Shown here: one piece after another, positions 18,869 to 27,092 of the stretch
How the letters are laid out: each line of letters begins with the position of its first letter
How positions within the stretch are numbered: position 1 is the stretch's first letter
DNA from: Vibrio comitans
GTDB lineage: Bacteria; Pseudomonadota; Gammaproteobacteria; Enterobacterales; Vibrionaceae
Length of the DNA stretch: 64,000 bases
NCBI GenBank assembly: GCA_024346835.1
Contig: AP024867.1
Coordinates: forward strand, 1-64,000
Direction: 5' to 3'
Notes under the pieces: generated by a model
Database searches by the model: none
What the model was told of the DNA's origin: nothing
The model's input: only the letters and a program-made list of their open reading frames with translations
Position numbers and translations under genes: made by a program

Positions 18869-19534
18869 CTATTTAAGGGCATTAAAGCCTTGTTCCCAGA
18901 AAGCGATTTCCATACGAGTTGCAGTTCTAAATACTTCAATCAACTCTTGTCCTCTTGCGCTCTCAAGAGGAATATCTGAAATCAATTGGTCTAGATTTTC
19001 AATACACTTAACTACGCCTTGCTGAAACTCTTCTCCTGAATACATTTCAAGCCAACTACGGTATGGATTTCCTTCCAGTTTTGTTGTTTCACGTTTAGCT
19101 AAGTTATCACCAATGACGCCATAGCCGATTGCACACGGTGCTAATGCGGCATAGAGATCAATAAGATCACCGGCATTGCCCGTATCCAACACATAACGTG
19201 TATAAGCTACTGTACCAAAGTCTTCAGTTTCGGCTTCCATTTCTTGCTCGCTAATGCCCCACTTCTCACAAAACTCAATGTGGTGGCCAATCTCTGAGTC
19301 AAGCAGGTTATGTAAGCTTGGTAGCGCGTTACGCATTTGAGAAAGATTTTTGGCTTTATAAATAGCCAACGCGTACGCACGAGTGTATTGCTTCAAAAAC
19401 AAGAAGTCTTGTTTGAGATAGTGAAGAAATACCTCATGTTGCAGAGTGCCATTTGCTAGCTGATGAACAAAGTCATGCTCTATATAGTCATTCCACTCTT
19501 GCTGACAAGCTTCAATTAATTGCTGGGTATTCAT
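18869..19534 (-). CDS. tenA: Aminopyrimidine aminohydrolase / thiaminase II (TenA)
   Basis: Hydrolyses amino-HMP or related breakdown products of thiamin to HMP for salvage; it can also split thiamin. The 221 residues are all-helical like the family, with [18 protein letters not shown], the catalytic cysteine C134 in [13 protein letters not shown], and the conserved glutamate in FWEQGF at the C-terminus. The start is ATG at 19534 after AAGGTAAC. It lies 9 bp downstream of the first ThiY-type gene, linking import of a pyrimidine breakdown product with its conversion. A housekeeping salvage role is more likely than a toxic thiaminase. Confidence 0.94.
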   Translation of the reverse strand: MNTQQLIEACQQEWNDYIEHDFVHQLANGTLQHEVFLHYLKQDFLFLKQYTRAYALAIYKAKNLSQMRNALPSLHNLLDSEIGHHIEFCEKWGISEQEMEAETEDFGTVAYTRYVLDTGNAGDLIDLYAALAPCAIGYGVIGDNLAKRETTKLEGNPYRSWLEMYSGEEFQQGVVKCIENLDQLISDIPLESARGQELIEVFRTATRMEIAFWEQGFNALK

Positions 19535-19543
19535 GGTGTTACC

Positions 19544-20497
19544 TTAAAACGTTGGCAGGTATTTAGCGCTGTTTGGAACGCTATTAATAATTTTATTTTC
19601 AAACATAAACTGTGCGTAGTTATCGTAACGCTGACGATCAACCGCTGCTGGGCGCAAAGCAAAACGGGTTAGCGTATCTTCCCAAGCGCGTCGATTTAGT
19701 TCGTTATCTAAAGTATCTGGATTGTACGCAACAAATTCTTTCCAAGCTTGCTCTGGGTGATTAACGATATATTGAGTCGCTAATTCAATTGCTGAGTTAA
19801 AACGCTTTAGCGCCTCAGCATCATAGCTGTTGGCATTTGCCACAAACACCAGTTCATCATAAGCAGGAACGCCGTGCTCTTCTGGGAAGAATGCTTTGGC
19901 TTTAAAGCCCTCTAAGGCAAGCTGGTTTGTTTCAAAGTTGCGTAGACCGCCCCAAATCGCATCAACCTTTCCAGAAGCAACCGATGATGACAGTGCCCAA
20001 CCGACATTAATGATCTCTACATCAGAGAACTTAAGTCCAGAAAAACGTAGCATAGTGCCGATTGTTGCTTCTTCATTACCTGCAATGGCAATACCCACCT
20101 TTTTGCCTTTCAGATCAGCAACCGAATTGATCTTGCCATTGTCTATAACCATGAGCGTGTTAAGCGGTGTAGAGATGAGTGTACCACTGCGAATTAACGG
20201 CAGTCCTGCGGCCACATCAATGGTTAGTGTCGGCTGGTACGATACTGCGAGATCAATCTTATTAGCCGCAACCAACTTCGCTGGAACACTAGGGTCAGCT
20301 GGCTCTTGAATATTAACCTTCAAGCCTTGAGCTTCGAACAAACCGCGCTCCTGAGCTATGACAATAGGCCCGTGGTTTGGATTAACAAACCAATCAAGCA
20401 TTAGGGTAAGTTCTGTTTGTTTGGCTTGCGATAATGGACTAAGCAAAAGAGTTGAACTGGCAAGCAATGTAAACAGCTTTGAGGTAAATCGTTTCAT
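19544..20497 (-). CDS. thiY: ABC-transporter solute-binding protein for pyrimidine precursor, ThiY-like copy 1
   Basis: Periplasmic binding protein expected to capture formylaminopyrimidine or HMP for the ThiXZ importer. It begins with a signal peptide (MKRFTSKLFTLLASSTLLLS, cleavage near SQAKQ) followed by the NMT1/THI5-like fold: LTLMLDWFVNPNHGPIVIAQE, EPADPSVPAKLVAANKIDLAVSYQP and VGWALSSSVASGKVDAIWGG. The start ATG at 20497 is preferred to one 18 bases upstream: it has AAGGAAG ahead of it and gives 317 residues, exactly the length of the neighbouring paralogue. The two copies are very alike throughout, pointing to tandem duplication. Whether the second copy widened the substrate range is unknown. 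Confidence 0.9.
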   Translation of the reverse strand: MKRFTSKLFTLLASSTLLLSPLSQAKQTELTLMLDWFVNPNHGPIVIAQERGLFEAQGLKVNIQEPADPSVPAKLVAANKIDLAVSYQPTLTIDVAAGLPLIRSGTLISTPLNTLMVIDNGKINSVADLKGKKVGIAIAGNEEATIGTMLRFSGLKFSDVEIINVGWALSSSVASGKVDAIWGGLRNFETNQLALEGFKAKAFFPEEHGVPAYDELVFVANANSYDAEALKRFNSAIELATQYIVNHPEQAWKEFVAYNPDTLDNELNRRAWEDTLTRFALRPAAVDRQRYDNYAQFMFENKIINSVPNSAKYLPTF

Positions 20498-20519
20498 GGG
20501 TCTTCCTTGCGACACTGGC

Positions 20520-21473
20520 TTAAAAGTTAATTAGGTATTTATTACTATCAGGAATCGTTTTAATGATCTTTAGATCGTACATAAACTGACTGTAATCATC
20601 GTAACGCTGCTTATTGACTGCCGATGGACGTAAAGCAAAGCGCGTCAAAGTATCAATCCAAGCTCTATGGTTAAGCTCGTTATCTAGTGTGTCTGAGTTA
20701 TAGGCAATAAACTCTTTCCACGCCGTATCTGGGTGGTTCACAATGTATTGAGTGGCCAATTCAAGCGCCTTATTAAATCGCTCTATGGCATCTTTATCGT
20801 AGCTATTTGCATTAGCCACAAACATCAGTTCATCGTAAGGTGGTATGCCGTGCTCTTCTGGGAAAAAGCTCTTAGACTTATAGCCTTCTAGGTCTAACTG
20901 ATGAGATTCGAAATTGCGCATCCCGCCCCAGATAGCATCAACTCTTCCCGATGCTAGGGACGAAGACAATGCCCAGCCAACGTTGACAATTTCAATATCA
21001 GAATAATCGACGTTTTCATTGCCAAGCATCTTGCCAATAATGGCCTCATCTGTACCCGACACCGATACACCAACGGTTTTACCTTTCAGATCGGACAAAG
21101 AATTGATTTTTCCGTTGTCCAGTACAGTTAGCGTATTCAAAGGCGTCGCTAGCAGTGTGCCACTCCATACCAGAGGCAAACCTGCTGCTACATCAATTAA
21201 AAATGAAGGTTGATAAGAAATCGCTAAGTCAACTTGATTTGCCGCCACCAGCTTTGAAGGAACGCTTGGATCCGCCGGCTCTTGAATCGTTACCTTCAAT
21301 CCTTGCTCAGCAAACATGCCCTTCTCTTGGGCAATCACGATAGGACCATGATTGGGGTTTACAAACCAATCTAGCATCAAGGTCAGCTCTTTTTCTTTTG
21401 CAGATGCGGTTGAGCTAGCTAAAAGCGCAATACCAGCAACTATTGCGCTAATTTTGTTTTTGAACGAGGTCAT
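20520..21473 (-). CDS. thiY: ABC-transporter solute-binding protein for pyrimidine precursor, ThiY-like copy 2
   Basis: Tandem paralogue of the adjacent binding protein, also 317 residues, with signal peptide MTSFKNKISAIVAGIALLASS ending near ASAKEK. The same landmark segments occur: LTLMLDWFVNPNHGPIVIAQE, EPADPSVPSKLVAANQVDLAISYQP, INVGWALSSS-like and FPEEHGIPPYDEL. Differences cluster around the middle (for instance LIDVAAGLPLVWSGTLLATP versus TIDVAAGLPLIRSGTLISTP), which may touch the ligand. It precedes copy 1 by 22 bp and follows the permease gene in one transcript. Both probably deliver to the same ThiXZ. Specificity is inferred from operon context with tenA and thiD. Confidence 0.9.
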   Translation of the reverse strand: MTSFKNKISAIVAGIALLASSTASAKEKELTLMLDWFVNPNHGPIVIAQEKGMFAEQGLKVTIQEPADPSVPSKLVAANQVDLAISYQPSFLIDVAAGLPLVWSGTLLATPLNTLTVLDNGKINSLSDLKGKTVGVSVSGTDEAIIGKMLGNENVDYSDIEIVNVGWALSSSLASGRVDAIWGGMRNFESHQLDLEGYKSKSFFPEEHGIPPYDELMFVANANSYDKDAIERFNKALELATQYIVNHPDTAWKEFIAYNSDTLDNELNHRAWIDTLTRFALRPSAVNKQRYDDYSQFMYDLKIIKTIPDSNKYLINF

Positions 21474-21505
21474 GTCTCTTCCTTAACGACATTAAAAGAT
21501 GGCAG

Positions 21506-22300
21506 TTAATCAAACTGCCAAGGGATAAATTTATTGAGCAGTCTATCTGTAATGAAATAAAGCGTGACCGAGATAAGCGCAAGAATAAACAGTGCCGCAA
21601 ACATCTCATCAATCATCATTCGAGCGTTGGCTTGAAGCATCAAGTAACCAAGACCGGCACTAGAGCCTACCCACTCGCCCACTACCGCACCAATTGGCGC
21701 GACAACCACTGCAACTCGAATACCTGAGGCCAATGCTGGCATCGCCGCGGGCAATCGAACTTGTGTGAGCTGTTGCCAACGGGTCGCCCCCATGGTCTTG
21801 CTCAGATCTAGATAGCCCTTTGGTGTATTGCGAAGCCCGTCATAACAACAAGTGGTCACGGGAAAAAAGATGATCAAAGCCGCCATCACGACCTTTGATG
21901 CAATACCATAACCAAACCAAAGCATCAGTATTGGCGCAATGGCGAAGACTGGGATGGCTTGAGATGCAATTAGAATCGGTAATAGCCAGCGTCGTAATGG
22001 TTCAAATAGCAGCATTTGCAGTGCAAACATCAAGCCCATGCTAAGACCTAAAAGAAGGCCCAACACAATCTCTTGTGAGGTAACAATGGTGTGTTGAAGC
22101 AGTACATCACTGCGATTGCCAAGGCGGTCAAACACCGCAATAGGTTCAGGTAAAATAAAACTAGGTAAATCAAAGAATGAAACCGTTGCTTGCCATAAAC
22201 CTAACACAACTAAGCACGAAATAATCAAACGCACAACGTGTGAGGTATTGGCTTTTACCCGGCTAGTAAGGCCTTGCTGAACAACCACTTGTTTAGTCAT
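21506..22300 (-). CDS. thiX: ABC-transporter permease, ThiX-like
   Basis: Inner-membrane permease of a pyrimidine-precursor importer. The 264-residue protein has about six membrane segments and the BPD_transp_1 layout, with the EAA-type cytoplasmic loop at LRNTPKGYLDLSKTMGATRWQQLTQVRLPAAMPALASGIR. The nitrate/sulfonate/taurine (SsuC/TauC) branch is the closest structural family, as is usual for ThiX. The start ATG at 22300 has GGGAGGT just upstream and overlaps the end of the ATPase gene by 8 bp, showing translational coupling; the longer frame from 22399 only adds a non-homologous leader lying inside thiZ. Confidence 0.9.
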   Translation of the reverse strand: MTKQVVVQQGLTSRVKANTSHVVRLIISCLVVLGLWQATVSFFDLPSFILPEPIAVFDRLGNRSDVLLQHTIVTSQEIVLGLLLGLSMGLMFALQMLLFEPLRRWLLPILIASQAIPVFAIAPILMLWFGYGIASKVVMAALIIFFPVTTCCYDGLRNTPKGYLDLSKTMGATRWQQLTQVRLPAAMPALASGIRVAVVVAPIGAVVGEWVGSSAGLGYLMLQANARMMIDEMFAALFILALISVTLYFITDRLLNKFIPWQFD

Positions 22301-23063
22301 CACGACCTCCCAATTGCTCAATAATGCTCTGTTGAAGTTCTGCCATTTCCGCATTGATTCGGCGAGGAGTGTTGCCACTTGGAACAGGTACAGTTTCAAT
22401 TACCACAGGTTGTGACTGCATCAGATAGATATGGTCACTAAGACGCAAAGCCTCTTGTGGATCGTGTGTAATCAGCACAACCGTTTTTCCTTGGAGCATC
22501 TCACAAGCAAGATCTTGCAAGCGATAACGTGTTACCGCATCCAAAGCGGAAAAAGGTTCATCCATTAATACGACGGGTTTATCTTGCATTAAGGTTCTAG
22601 CAAGCGCCACGCGCTGCTTCATCCCGCCAGAAAGCTGTCTTGGATAAGCCTCTTCCTGGCCTGCCAAGCCTAATTTGGACAACAAGGCACTGGCCTGCTG
22701 CTTTCGCTCTGTCTGCTGCTGTTTATTAAGTTTCTGCTGACTAAAACGGTCGCTAAAGCACACGTTATCTAACACATTTAGCCAAGGCATCAACAAGTCT
22801 TGTTGCGCCATATACGCAATGGAATCAGACAAGTTATGCTCGAAGCCACTATCTATTGAGCCATTCCAATGCACACCATCAGGCAAAAGCCCTGCCAACA
22901 AGCGAAGTAAACTGGTTTTGCCACAGCCACTTTTTCCCAAAACACTGCTAAAGCTTCCTTTTGGAAAACTAAGGTTTAGGCCACTAAACAATGGTGAGCT
23001 TGCATCAGAGAACTGCAAGCTTCCGTTTTCAATCACAATGCCCTTAGGCGAATGAACTGACAT
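22293..23063 (-). CDS. thiZ: ABC-transporter ATPase, ThiZ-like
   Basis: ATP-binding subunit of the thiamin-precursor importer, on the cytoplasmic face of the membrane. The 256 residues carry Walker A GKSGCGKTS, Q-loop QQDLLMPW, signature LSGGMKQR, Walker B VVLMDEPFSALD and the switch histidine in VLITHDPQEAL. Its end overlaps thiX by 8 bp and its start is 8 bp behind thiD, so all are translated from one message. Assignment to thiamin rather than to sulfonate uptake rests on the riboswitch and neighbours, not on the ATPase itself. Confidence 0.93.
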   Translation of the reverse strand: MSVHSPKGIVIENGSLQFSDASSPLFSGLNLSFPKGSFSSVLGKSGCGKTSLLRLLAGLLPDGVHWNGSIDSGFEHNLSDSIAYMAQQDLLMPWLNVLDNVCFSDRFSQQKLNKQQQTERKQQASALLSKLGLAGQEEAYPRQLSGGMKQRVALARTLMQDKPVVLMDEPFSALDAVTRYRLQDLACEMLQGKTVVLITHDPQEALRLSDHIYLMQSQPVVIETVPVPSGNTPRRINAEMAELQQSIIEQLGGRDD

Positions 23064-23071
23064 TAGCGGTA

Positions 23072-23896
23072 CTATTTGTTTAAAGCGTAAAAATGGTGCA
23101 CGGGACCGTGACCACTGCCCACATTCAACTCATCAGCATGAGCTATGGCATTGGAAATGTAGTTTTTCCCGAGCGCTACCGACTCACTCAGTGAGCCAGT
23201 TTGTGCCAAGAATGAGGCAATTGCTGAAGATAAGGTGCAACCTGTGCCATGGGTATTTTGCGTATCCACACGTTCAACGGAAAAAGTTTCAACGTCATTC
23301 GCTGTGATAAGAAGATCTGTACTGGTAGATTCGTTCTCTAGGTGACCACCCTTTAGAAGCACAGCCTTACAATCTAAACCTCGAAGATCTTCAATCATTG
23401 CATTCATTTCCTCGCCAGTTGTTGGCAAAGATTGGCCCAACAAAGTAGCAGCTTCTGGCAAGTTTGGTGTAATCACATCAGCAAGAGGAAGAAGTTCTGT
23501 TTTTAGGGTTTCTATAGCAGATTGCTGAAGAAGAAGATCGCCACTGGTAGCAACCATAACAGGATCTACAACTAGAAATTTGGGTTGATACTGTTGCAGT
23601 TTTTTCACTACTGCTTTGATAAGACCCGCTTCAGCAAGCATACCCACCTTAACCGCTACAACATTGAGGTCCGTAAAGACCGCATCTAACTGCTGTTCGA
23701 TAAACTCGGCTGGAATAGGCAAAATACCCGTTACACCTTGAGTGTTTTGTGCAGTAAGTGCAGTAATTACTGAGCAGGCGTAGCTTCCGGTAGCAGAAAT
23801 CGCTTTGATATCGGCTTGAATACCAGCACCACCACCACTGTCAGAGCCAGCGATAGTAAGAACAATTGGAGTGTTTTTTGATTGGGACACAGGCAT
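23072..23896 (-). CDS. thiD: Hydroxymethylpyrimidine / phosphomethylpyrimidine kinase
   Basis: Phosphorylates HMP to HMP-P and then HMP-PP, the pyrimidine donor for ThiE. The 274-residue ribokinase-fold protein shows VLTIAGSDSGGGAGIQADIK at the start, ITALTAQNTQGVTG, VVDPVMVATSGD, VITPNLPEAATLLG, LLKGGH and the catalytic anion hole NTHGTGCTLSSAIA (about 225-238). The start ATG at 23896 has AAAAGGAA directly before it. It is the first gene of the operon and lies 74 bp after the TPP riboswitch, within reach of riboswitch control of either transcription or translation. Confidence 0.96.
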   Translation of the reverse strand: MPVSQSKNTPIVLTIAGSDSGGGAGIQADIKAISATGSYACSVITALTAQNTQGVTGILPIPAEFIEQQLDAVFTDLNVVAVKVGMLAEAGLIKAVVKKLQQYQPKFLVVDPVMVATSGDLLLQQSAIETLKTELLPLADVITPNLPEAATLLGQSLPTTGEEMNAMIEDLRGLDCKAVLLKGGHLENESTSTDLLITANDVETFSVERVDTQNTHGTGCTLSSAIASFLAQTGSLSESVALGKNYISNAIAHADELNVGSGHGPVHHFYALNK

Positions 23897-23967
23897 TTCC
23901 TTTTCGTCAGACGAACGAAACCAGGCCTGCTGTGCTACAAAGAGTAAGATCTATAGCTAGAATGGCG

Positions 23968-24048
23968 ACTAGTTCCCTACGTCAGCACTAACTGAATCAG
24001 GTTCAACGGGTTCGCTACTGCGATCTCAGCCTACTGGCTCCCCGACTA
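23968..24048 (-). promoter_or_regulatory. TPP (THI-box) riboswitch
   Basis: Read on the minus strand the leader has the conserved TPP aptamer parts in order: GTCGGGGAGCC, GGCTGAGATCGC, the pyrimidine-sensing core GAACCCGTTGAACCTGAT, and GCTGACGTAGGGAACTAG. The outer P1 stem pairs AGTCGGGG-side with the end of the motif. It lies between thiD (74 bp downstream) and the cupin gene. TPP binding should switch off thiD and the seven genes behind it. Whether it acts on transcription or on the thiD start cannot be told; no clear T-run terminator was seen between aptamer and thiD. Confidence 0.95.
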
Positions 24049-24107
24049 ATACGATGAGGCGATACTAACAGAGTCGCTATATTGATGGAACAATTAAAGG
24101 GAGAAAC

Positions 24108-24764
24108 TCAGAGTCGAGACAATAAATGTCCAGTCTTAACGTATATAACGGTTTCTTCCTCAACAAATGGGAAGTGTTGACTTTGGTGAGGGCTACGAAT
24201 CCAAGTGTACTGAGGGTATTGACCGTATTCATCCTGAAATTCTCCAGAGAGTACCAAGATCTCTTCTCCACCAAAGTGCGAATGAGGTTGAAAACGCTCT
24301 CCCTTTGGCCATTTCACCAAAGCGACATTTTCAGCTTCAAAAGAATGCAAAGGCATCACCTCTAGATTACCCATTCCCGCAAGCCAAGGTTGAGTTTTAG
24401 TATTAATTCTCACCGAGGTCTTATCAGCTTTATCGAACTGATTGAGCTTCACAAACAAGGTGCAACCCTGTTCGCTAAATGGTGAGTGTTTGCTTCCTGG
24501 AGGATTGCGAATATAGGTGCCCGCAGGATAATCACCATCCTCATCGGAAAAAACACCTTCTAATACGAAGATCTCTTCCCCCAATGGATGACTGTGCTCT
24601 GAGAAACGCGACCCTGCTTCGTATTTTACTATTGAGGTGACAAGCCCTGTTTCAGCCGCTTCGCGTTCTAGAGGCTTGCGCCACACGCCTTTGGCGGGAC
24701 TAGTTTGCCACTCTTGACTGGCTGTGCGAATAACAAGTTTCTCGGAAACATCCATATTGATCAT
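24108..24764 (-). CDS. Double-cupin protein, ChrR-cupin-like
   Basis: Cytoplasmic protein of 218 residues with two cupin barrels. The first (about 35-110) has SEHSHPLGEEIFVLEGVFSDE with PAGTYIRNPPGSKH, the second (about 145-212) has QPHSHFGGEEILVLSGEFQDE and YTWIRSPHQSQHFPF. Both keep the HxH...E plus distal H metal ligands, so each could bind one metal ion. This arrangement resembles the zinc-binding C-terminal cupin of the anti-sigma factor ChrR and free-standing anti-sigma-like cupins, but there is no N-terminal anti-sigma domain or sigma factor here. The start ATG lies 2 bp after the stop of the upstream broken gene, so the two were once a coupled pair. Substrate unknown. Confidence 0.82.
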   Translation of the reverse strand: MINMDVSEKLVIRTASQEWQTSPAKGVWRKPLEREAAETGLVTSIVKYEAGSRFSEHSHPLGEEIFVLEGVFSDEDGDYPAGTYIRNPPGSKHSPFSEQGCTLFVKLNQFDKADKTSVRINTKTQPWLAGMGNLEVMPLHSFEAENVALVKWPKGERFQPHSHFGGEEILVLSGEFQDEYGQYPQYTWIRSPHQSQHFPFVEEETVIYVKTGHLLSRL

Positions 24765-24766
24765 AA

Positions 24767-25513
24767 CTAGAACCGAACCTCTACTGGCATACCTTCAACA
24801 AACTCGCTCGTATCCTCAGGCACGTTCGCTAGTTGAAGCGAGACCTGAATGAGCGCTTTTTGCCCCTTAAATGGCTTAACAAGATGTTGAGGCAATTTTG
24901 CGACAAGCTCGATGGGCTTTGAGACCACAACATCATGTTTAACACCATTTGGCAGAATAACCACTGCCTCACTATTGAGTCTAGCCTTGTCTACGTATTT
25001 AGCATCTAGATACGCAGTGATCTCAGGGGCTTGGTCAGAATCTGCAACGGTGACTACCCAAACGGTTAGATCAAACCTGCCCTTGTGTTTATTTACCGCA
25101 TCAACCGCCGCTTTATAGGTATGCGGTTTGTAGTATCAGGCGTCAAACTCACCATCACTTAGGAACGGACTGTATTTAGACTCAGCAGTAACAAACACCT
25201 GAGTGCTCCACCCGTGCGGCTGAGCTTGTAGTCGACGTAAAAACGCATCTTGAGATTCGCATGCCAGATCTACGATAACTGTAGCCCCATGCAAATTTAA
25301 AAATAGGTCTTCTTCGTAGATAGAAACCAGATTAAATCCCACAAACTTAGGACGCTGCTGGCTTTCACTGATGTAATAGATTGTACTGCCTATCACATAT
25401 CCGCTCCTACACAAACCTAGACCACCACAAAACGTGATCCAGAGCACAGATATGACAAGGTATATATAGAAAAAAATGGAAAAACAGCATTTAGACAGGA
25501 CGATGTACTGCAA
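24767..25513 (-). pseudogene. Unidentified gene interrupted by an in-frame TGA
   Basis: One reading frame runs from about 25513 to the TAG at 24767 and is broken only by TGA at 25136-25138. Upstream it encodes about 125 residues with a hydrophobic N-terminal segment (a signal anchor or signal peptide). Downstream it continues without another stop for about 120 residues (YYKPHTYKAAVDAVNKHKGR onward to VEGMPVEVRF). A TGG-to-TGA change would account for it, restoring FDAWYYKP. No convincing start codon or ribosome-binding site is visible: the first candidate is TTG at 25513. I do not recognise the protein; its end (FVEGMPVEVRF) recalls membrane-fusion or HlyD-like C-termini only faintly. It may be a decayed gene, a sequencing error, or two short products. 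Confidence 0.6.
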
Positions 25514-25564
25514 TATAAGATTGCACGGGTGATGGGAGGTGTGGGGATTTGGTTATACATAAAA

Positions 25565-25583
25565 GGTTATAATGATTATAACC
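25565..25583. promoter_or_regulatory. AT-rich 19-bp palindrome, operator or weak terminator
   Basis: GGTTATAATGATTATAACC is a perfect palindrome around its central base. It lies between the end of the exported-protein operon and the start of the broken gene and cupin pair. Four T follow on the minus strand, so it may end the operon; its AT-rich stem is also operator-like. Confidence 0.45.
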
Positions 25584-25656
25584 AAAAGCTAAGCGACACT
25601 ATTATATGTGGATCGCCTAGCATGTATTTTTGAGGTGAAAAGTAAACTTGATTACT

Positions 25657-26103
25657 CTACTCGCAAGTAACAGTAAACGTAGATCGTACGGTGTGTTGAC
25701 CTGCAGGATAGTGGTGCTTCGACTTCTTCATCTTGGCGTAGAACTTCAGTTCTCCAGCTCTAACATCTTCAAACGTACCGTTATGATTTTGCTCTTCATA
25801 TTCAGGACCATGCTCTGGCACCAACTTTATGCGCAAGTGACCATTGGAATTCAAAATTCCGGTGTCACTGGTGTAGTCTAGAGTTGCTTTATTCTCTCCA
25901 GCGTTGTTCACCAAAATTGCGATTGCTGGAATATCGGTATACTCCTCATCATAACCAAGAACACCAGCTTGTATCCCTTGGCCTTCCCAGCCACACATCG
26001 GAGTTACAGAGCCATTAAAAATAACGTAGCTGCTACTCTCTGCAGCCATTGCACCAAAAGGCAGAAGTATCAATGTAGCTAAAGAGATTATTCTATTTTT
26101 CAT
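25657..26103 (-). CDS. Exported fimbrial-subunit-like protein (copy 2 of a paralogue pair)
   Basis: No known function. The 148-residue precursor has a clean signal peptide (MKNRIISLATLILLPFGAMA, cut before AESSS). The mature protein is predicted all-beta with one cysteine near the start (VTPMCGW) and one as the next-to-last residue (STFTVTCE), so the first and last strands could be joined by a disulfide. It is clearly paralogous to the product at 27093-27566: both share the N-G-x-V-x-P-x-CGW start, LVNN, IKLV, AG(D/E)LKFYA and AGxHTVxxTFTVTC end. This size and cysteine pattern is like pilus or coat subunits, but the family is not one I can name. It is the last gene of a six-gene operon, 36 bp behind its neighbour. 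Confidence 0.7.
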   Translation of the reverse strand: MKNRIISLATLILLPFGAMAAESSSYVIFNGSVTPMCGWEGQGIQAGVLGYDEEYTDIPAIAILVNNAGENKATLDYTSDTGILNSNGHLRIKLVPEHGPEYEEQNHNGTFEDVRAGELKFYAKMKKSKHHYPAGQHTVRSTFTVTCE

Positions 26104-26139
26104 TTTTGCTCTTTCTGATGTTTAATAAATAACCAACTA

Positions 26140-26622
26140 TTATCCGCAACTGATTGACCACTTCATTCTTATTTCATGGTCACCAGCGGTTACCTTAGAA
26201 ACGGGTAAATCAACACGAACTTTTAGATCTATCTCTCGGTCGGCACCCAGTTCAGATGCATTTAACTCAACACCTCTTCTCCAATAGTTCGCATCACCCT
26301 CGTAGCGATCGGGGGTGTCTAATTGAAGACGAATCAAGTGCAACCCTTTATCTACACTAAGGTCTCCGACTTGAACATCATCGAGTTTAAGCTCCACTCT
26401 TTGATAGTTCTCGCTCATTCTAACCTTAAAACGAGCTGCATTACCCTGATAAAACTCAGAGAAGGAAATATCACCGTTGCTCTCTATAGTTTGTAGCTCA
26501 CATTCGGCGATAACCTGTTTTGATTTTGGCTTTATCGGCTCTCTAATCTCTGCAAAAACATTCAAAGAACAAGATGAGACAAGCAGCGAAAGTAAAGTAG
26601 CTCCAAAAACACTTTTCCTCAC
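26140..26622 (-). CDS. Exported beta-rich protein of the 25.6-28.4 kb operon
   Basis: Unknown function. The start is GTG at 26622, immediately after the TAG of the gene before it. The 160-residue precursor begins MRKSVFGATLLSLLVSSC: VSSC could be a lipobox, while a Sec cleavage after VFA at residue 25 is equally possible. The mature part has a cysteine near its N-terminus (AECELQTIE) and one at the C-terminus (WSISCG), the same first-strand/last-strand pattern as the subunit-like paralogues, though sequence similarity to them is weak. The segment between is alternating polar and hydrophobic, with no helix or membrane segment. It may be a minor or tip subunit, which is inference from the context. 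Confidence 0.65.
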   Translation of the reverse strand: MRKSVFGATLLSLLVSSCSLNVFAEIREPIKPKSKQVIAECELQTIESNGDISFSEFYQGNAARFKVRMSENYQRVELKLDDVQVGDLSVDKGLHLIRLQLDTPDRYEGDANYWRRGVELNASELGADREIDLKVRVDLPVSKVTAGDHEIRMKWSISCG

Positions 26623-27042
26623 CTAGTTCACCATTACTCTAACCATAAAATCGGTTACTGCTTGTTCAGTGATATCCGTATTAGAAACCGTTTTTTCCTC
26701 GTTAATTAGAACCTGAAAAGAGGTATTAAGAGATATATCTTTGTCATCATAGTGATAGTTAATCACTTGGTCGCAAGTAATTACTTTATCGTGATTTTCA
26801 TCGAGAATAGTTTCTGTGTAATTAAGTCGACTAAATGTACCTTGGAGTTGAATTTCACTCCAATCGATATAGTCAGAGCTAGATATTGCATCAAAAACGC
26901 GGCGCTCATGATATTCCGCACCTTGATAACAAAATTGTTCTAGGTGCTCGGCATGACCTTTCTCCATTCCTTCTTCAGCAAAAGATGAAGTTGCCAACAA
27001 TGAAAATGTGCTAATCGTTAGCACTCGACATAAGTTTTTCAC
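26623..27042 (-). CDS. Exported protein of the 25.6-28.4 kb operon
   Basis: Unknown function. A GTG at 27042 is preferred as start because GGAA lies six bases before it and it yields a good signal peptide (MKNLCRVLTISTFSLLATSSFA, cut before EEGME); the open frame from 27054 adds only four residues. The mature protein is about 117 residues, acidic, with two cysteines (QFCYQGAEYH and VITCDQVI) and a C-terminal half of alternating strands (SLNTSFQVLIN, FMVRVMVN). It abuts the next gene with no space between the stop TAG and the following GTG, which shows tight coupling. It has no relative that I recognise. Confidence 0.65.
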   Translation of the reverse strand: MKNLCRVLTISTFSLLATSSFAEEGMEKGHAEHLEQFCYQGAEYHERRVFDAISSSDYIDWSEIQLQGTFSRLNYTETILDENHDKVITCDQVINYHYDDKDISLNTSFQVLINEEKTVSNTDITEQAVTDFMVRVMVN

Positions 27043-27092
27043 TATGAATTCCAAAATAAGAGAGGCGATATTGATATCGCCTCTAAAACAAA

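Noticed and set aside
19896..20309. 137-codon open frame antisense to thiY copy 1
   Set aside because: The same kind of shadow frame is found in a shorter form opposite copy 2, showing it follows from the thiY codons.
24077..24274. Short frame MVEKRSWYSLENF... between the cupin gene and the riboswitch
   Set aside because: It overlaps the cupin gene in another frame and ends near the aptamer; no independent support.
25136..25138. TGA as a selenocysteine codon
   Set aside because: No selenoprotein family is recognised, no SECIS-like hairpin is evident directly after it, and the context FDA-TGA-YYK fits a lost tryptophan better.
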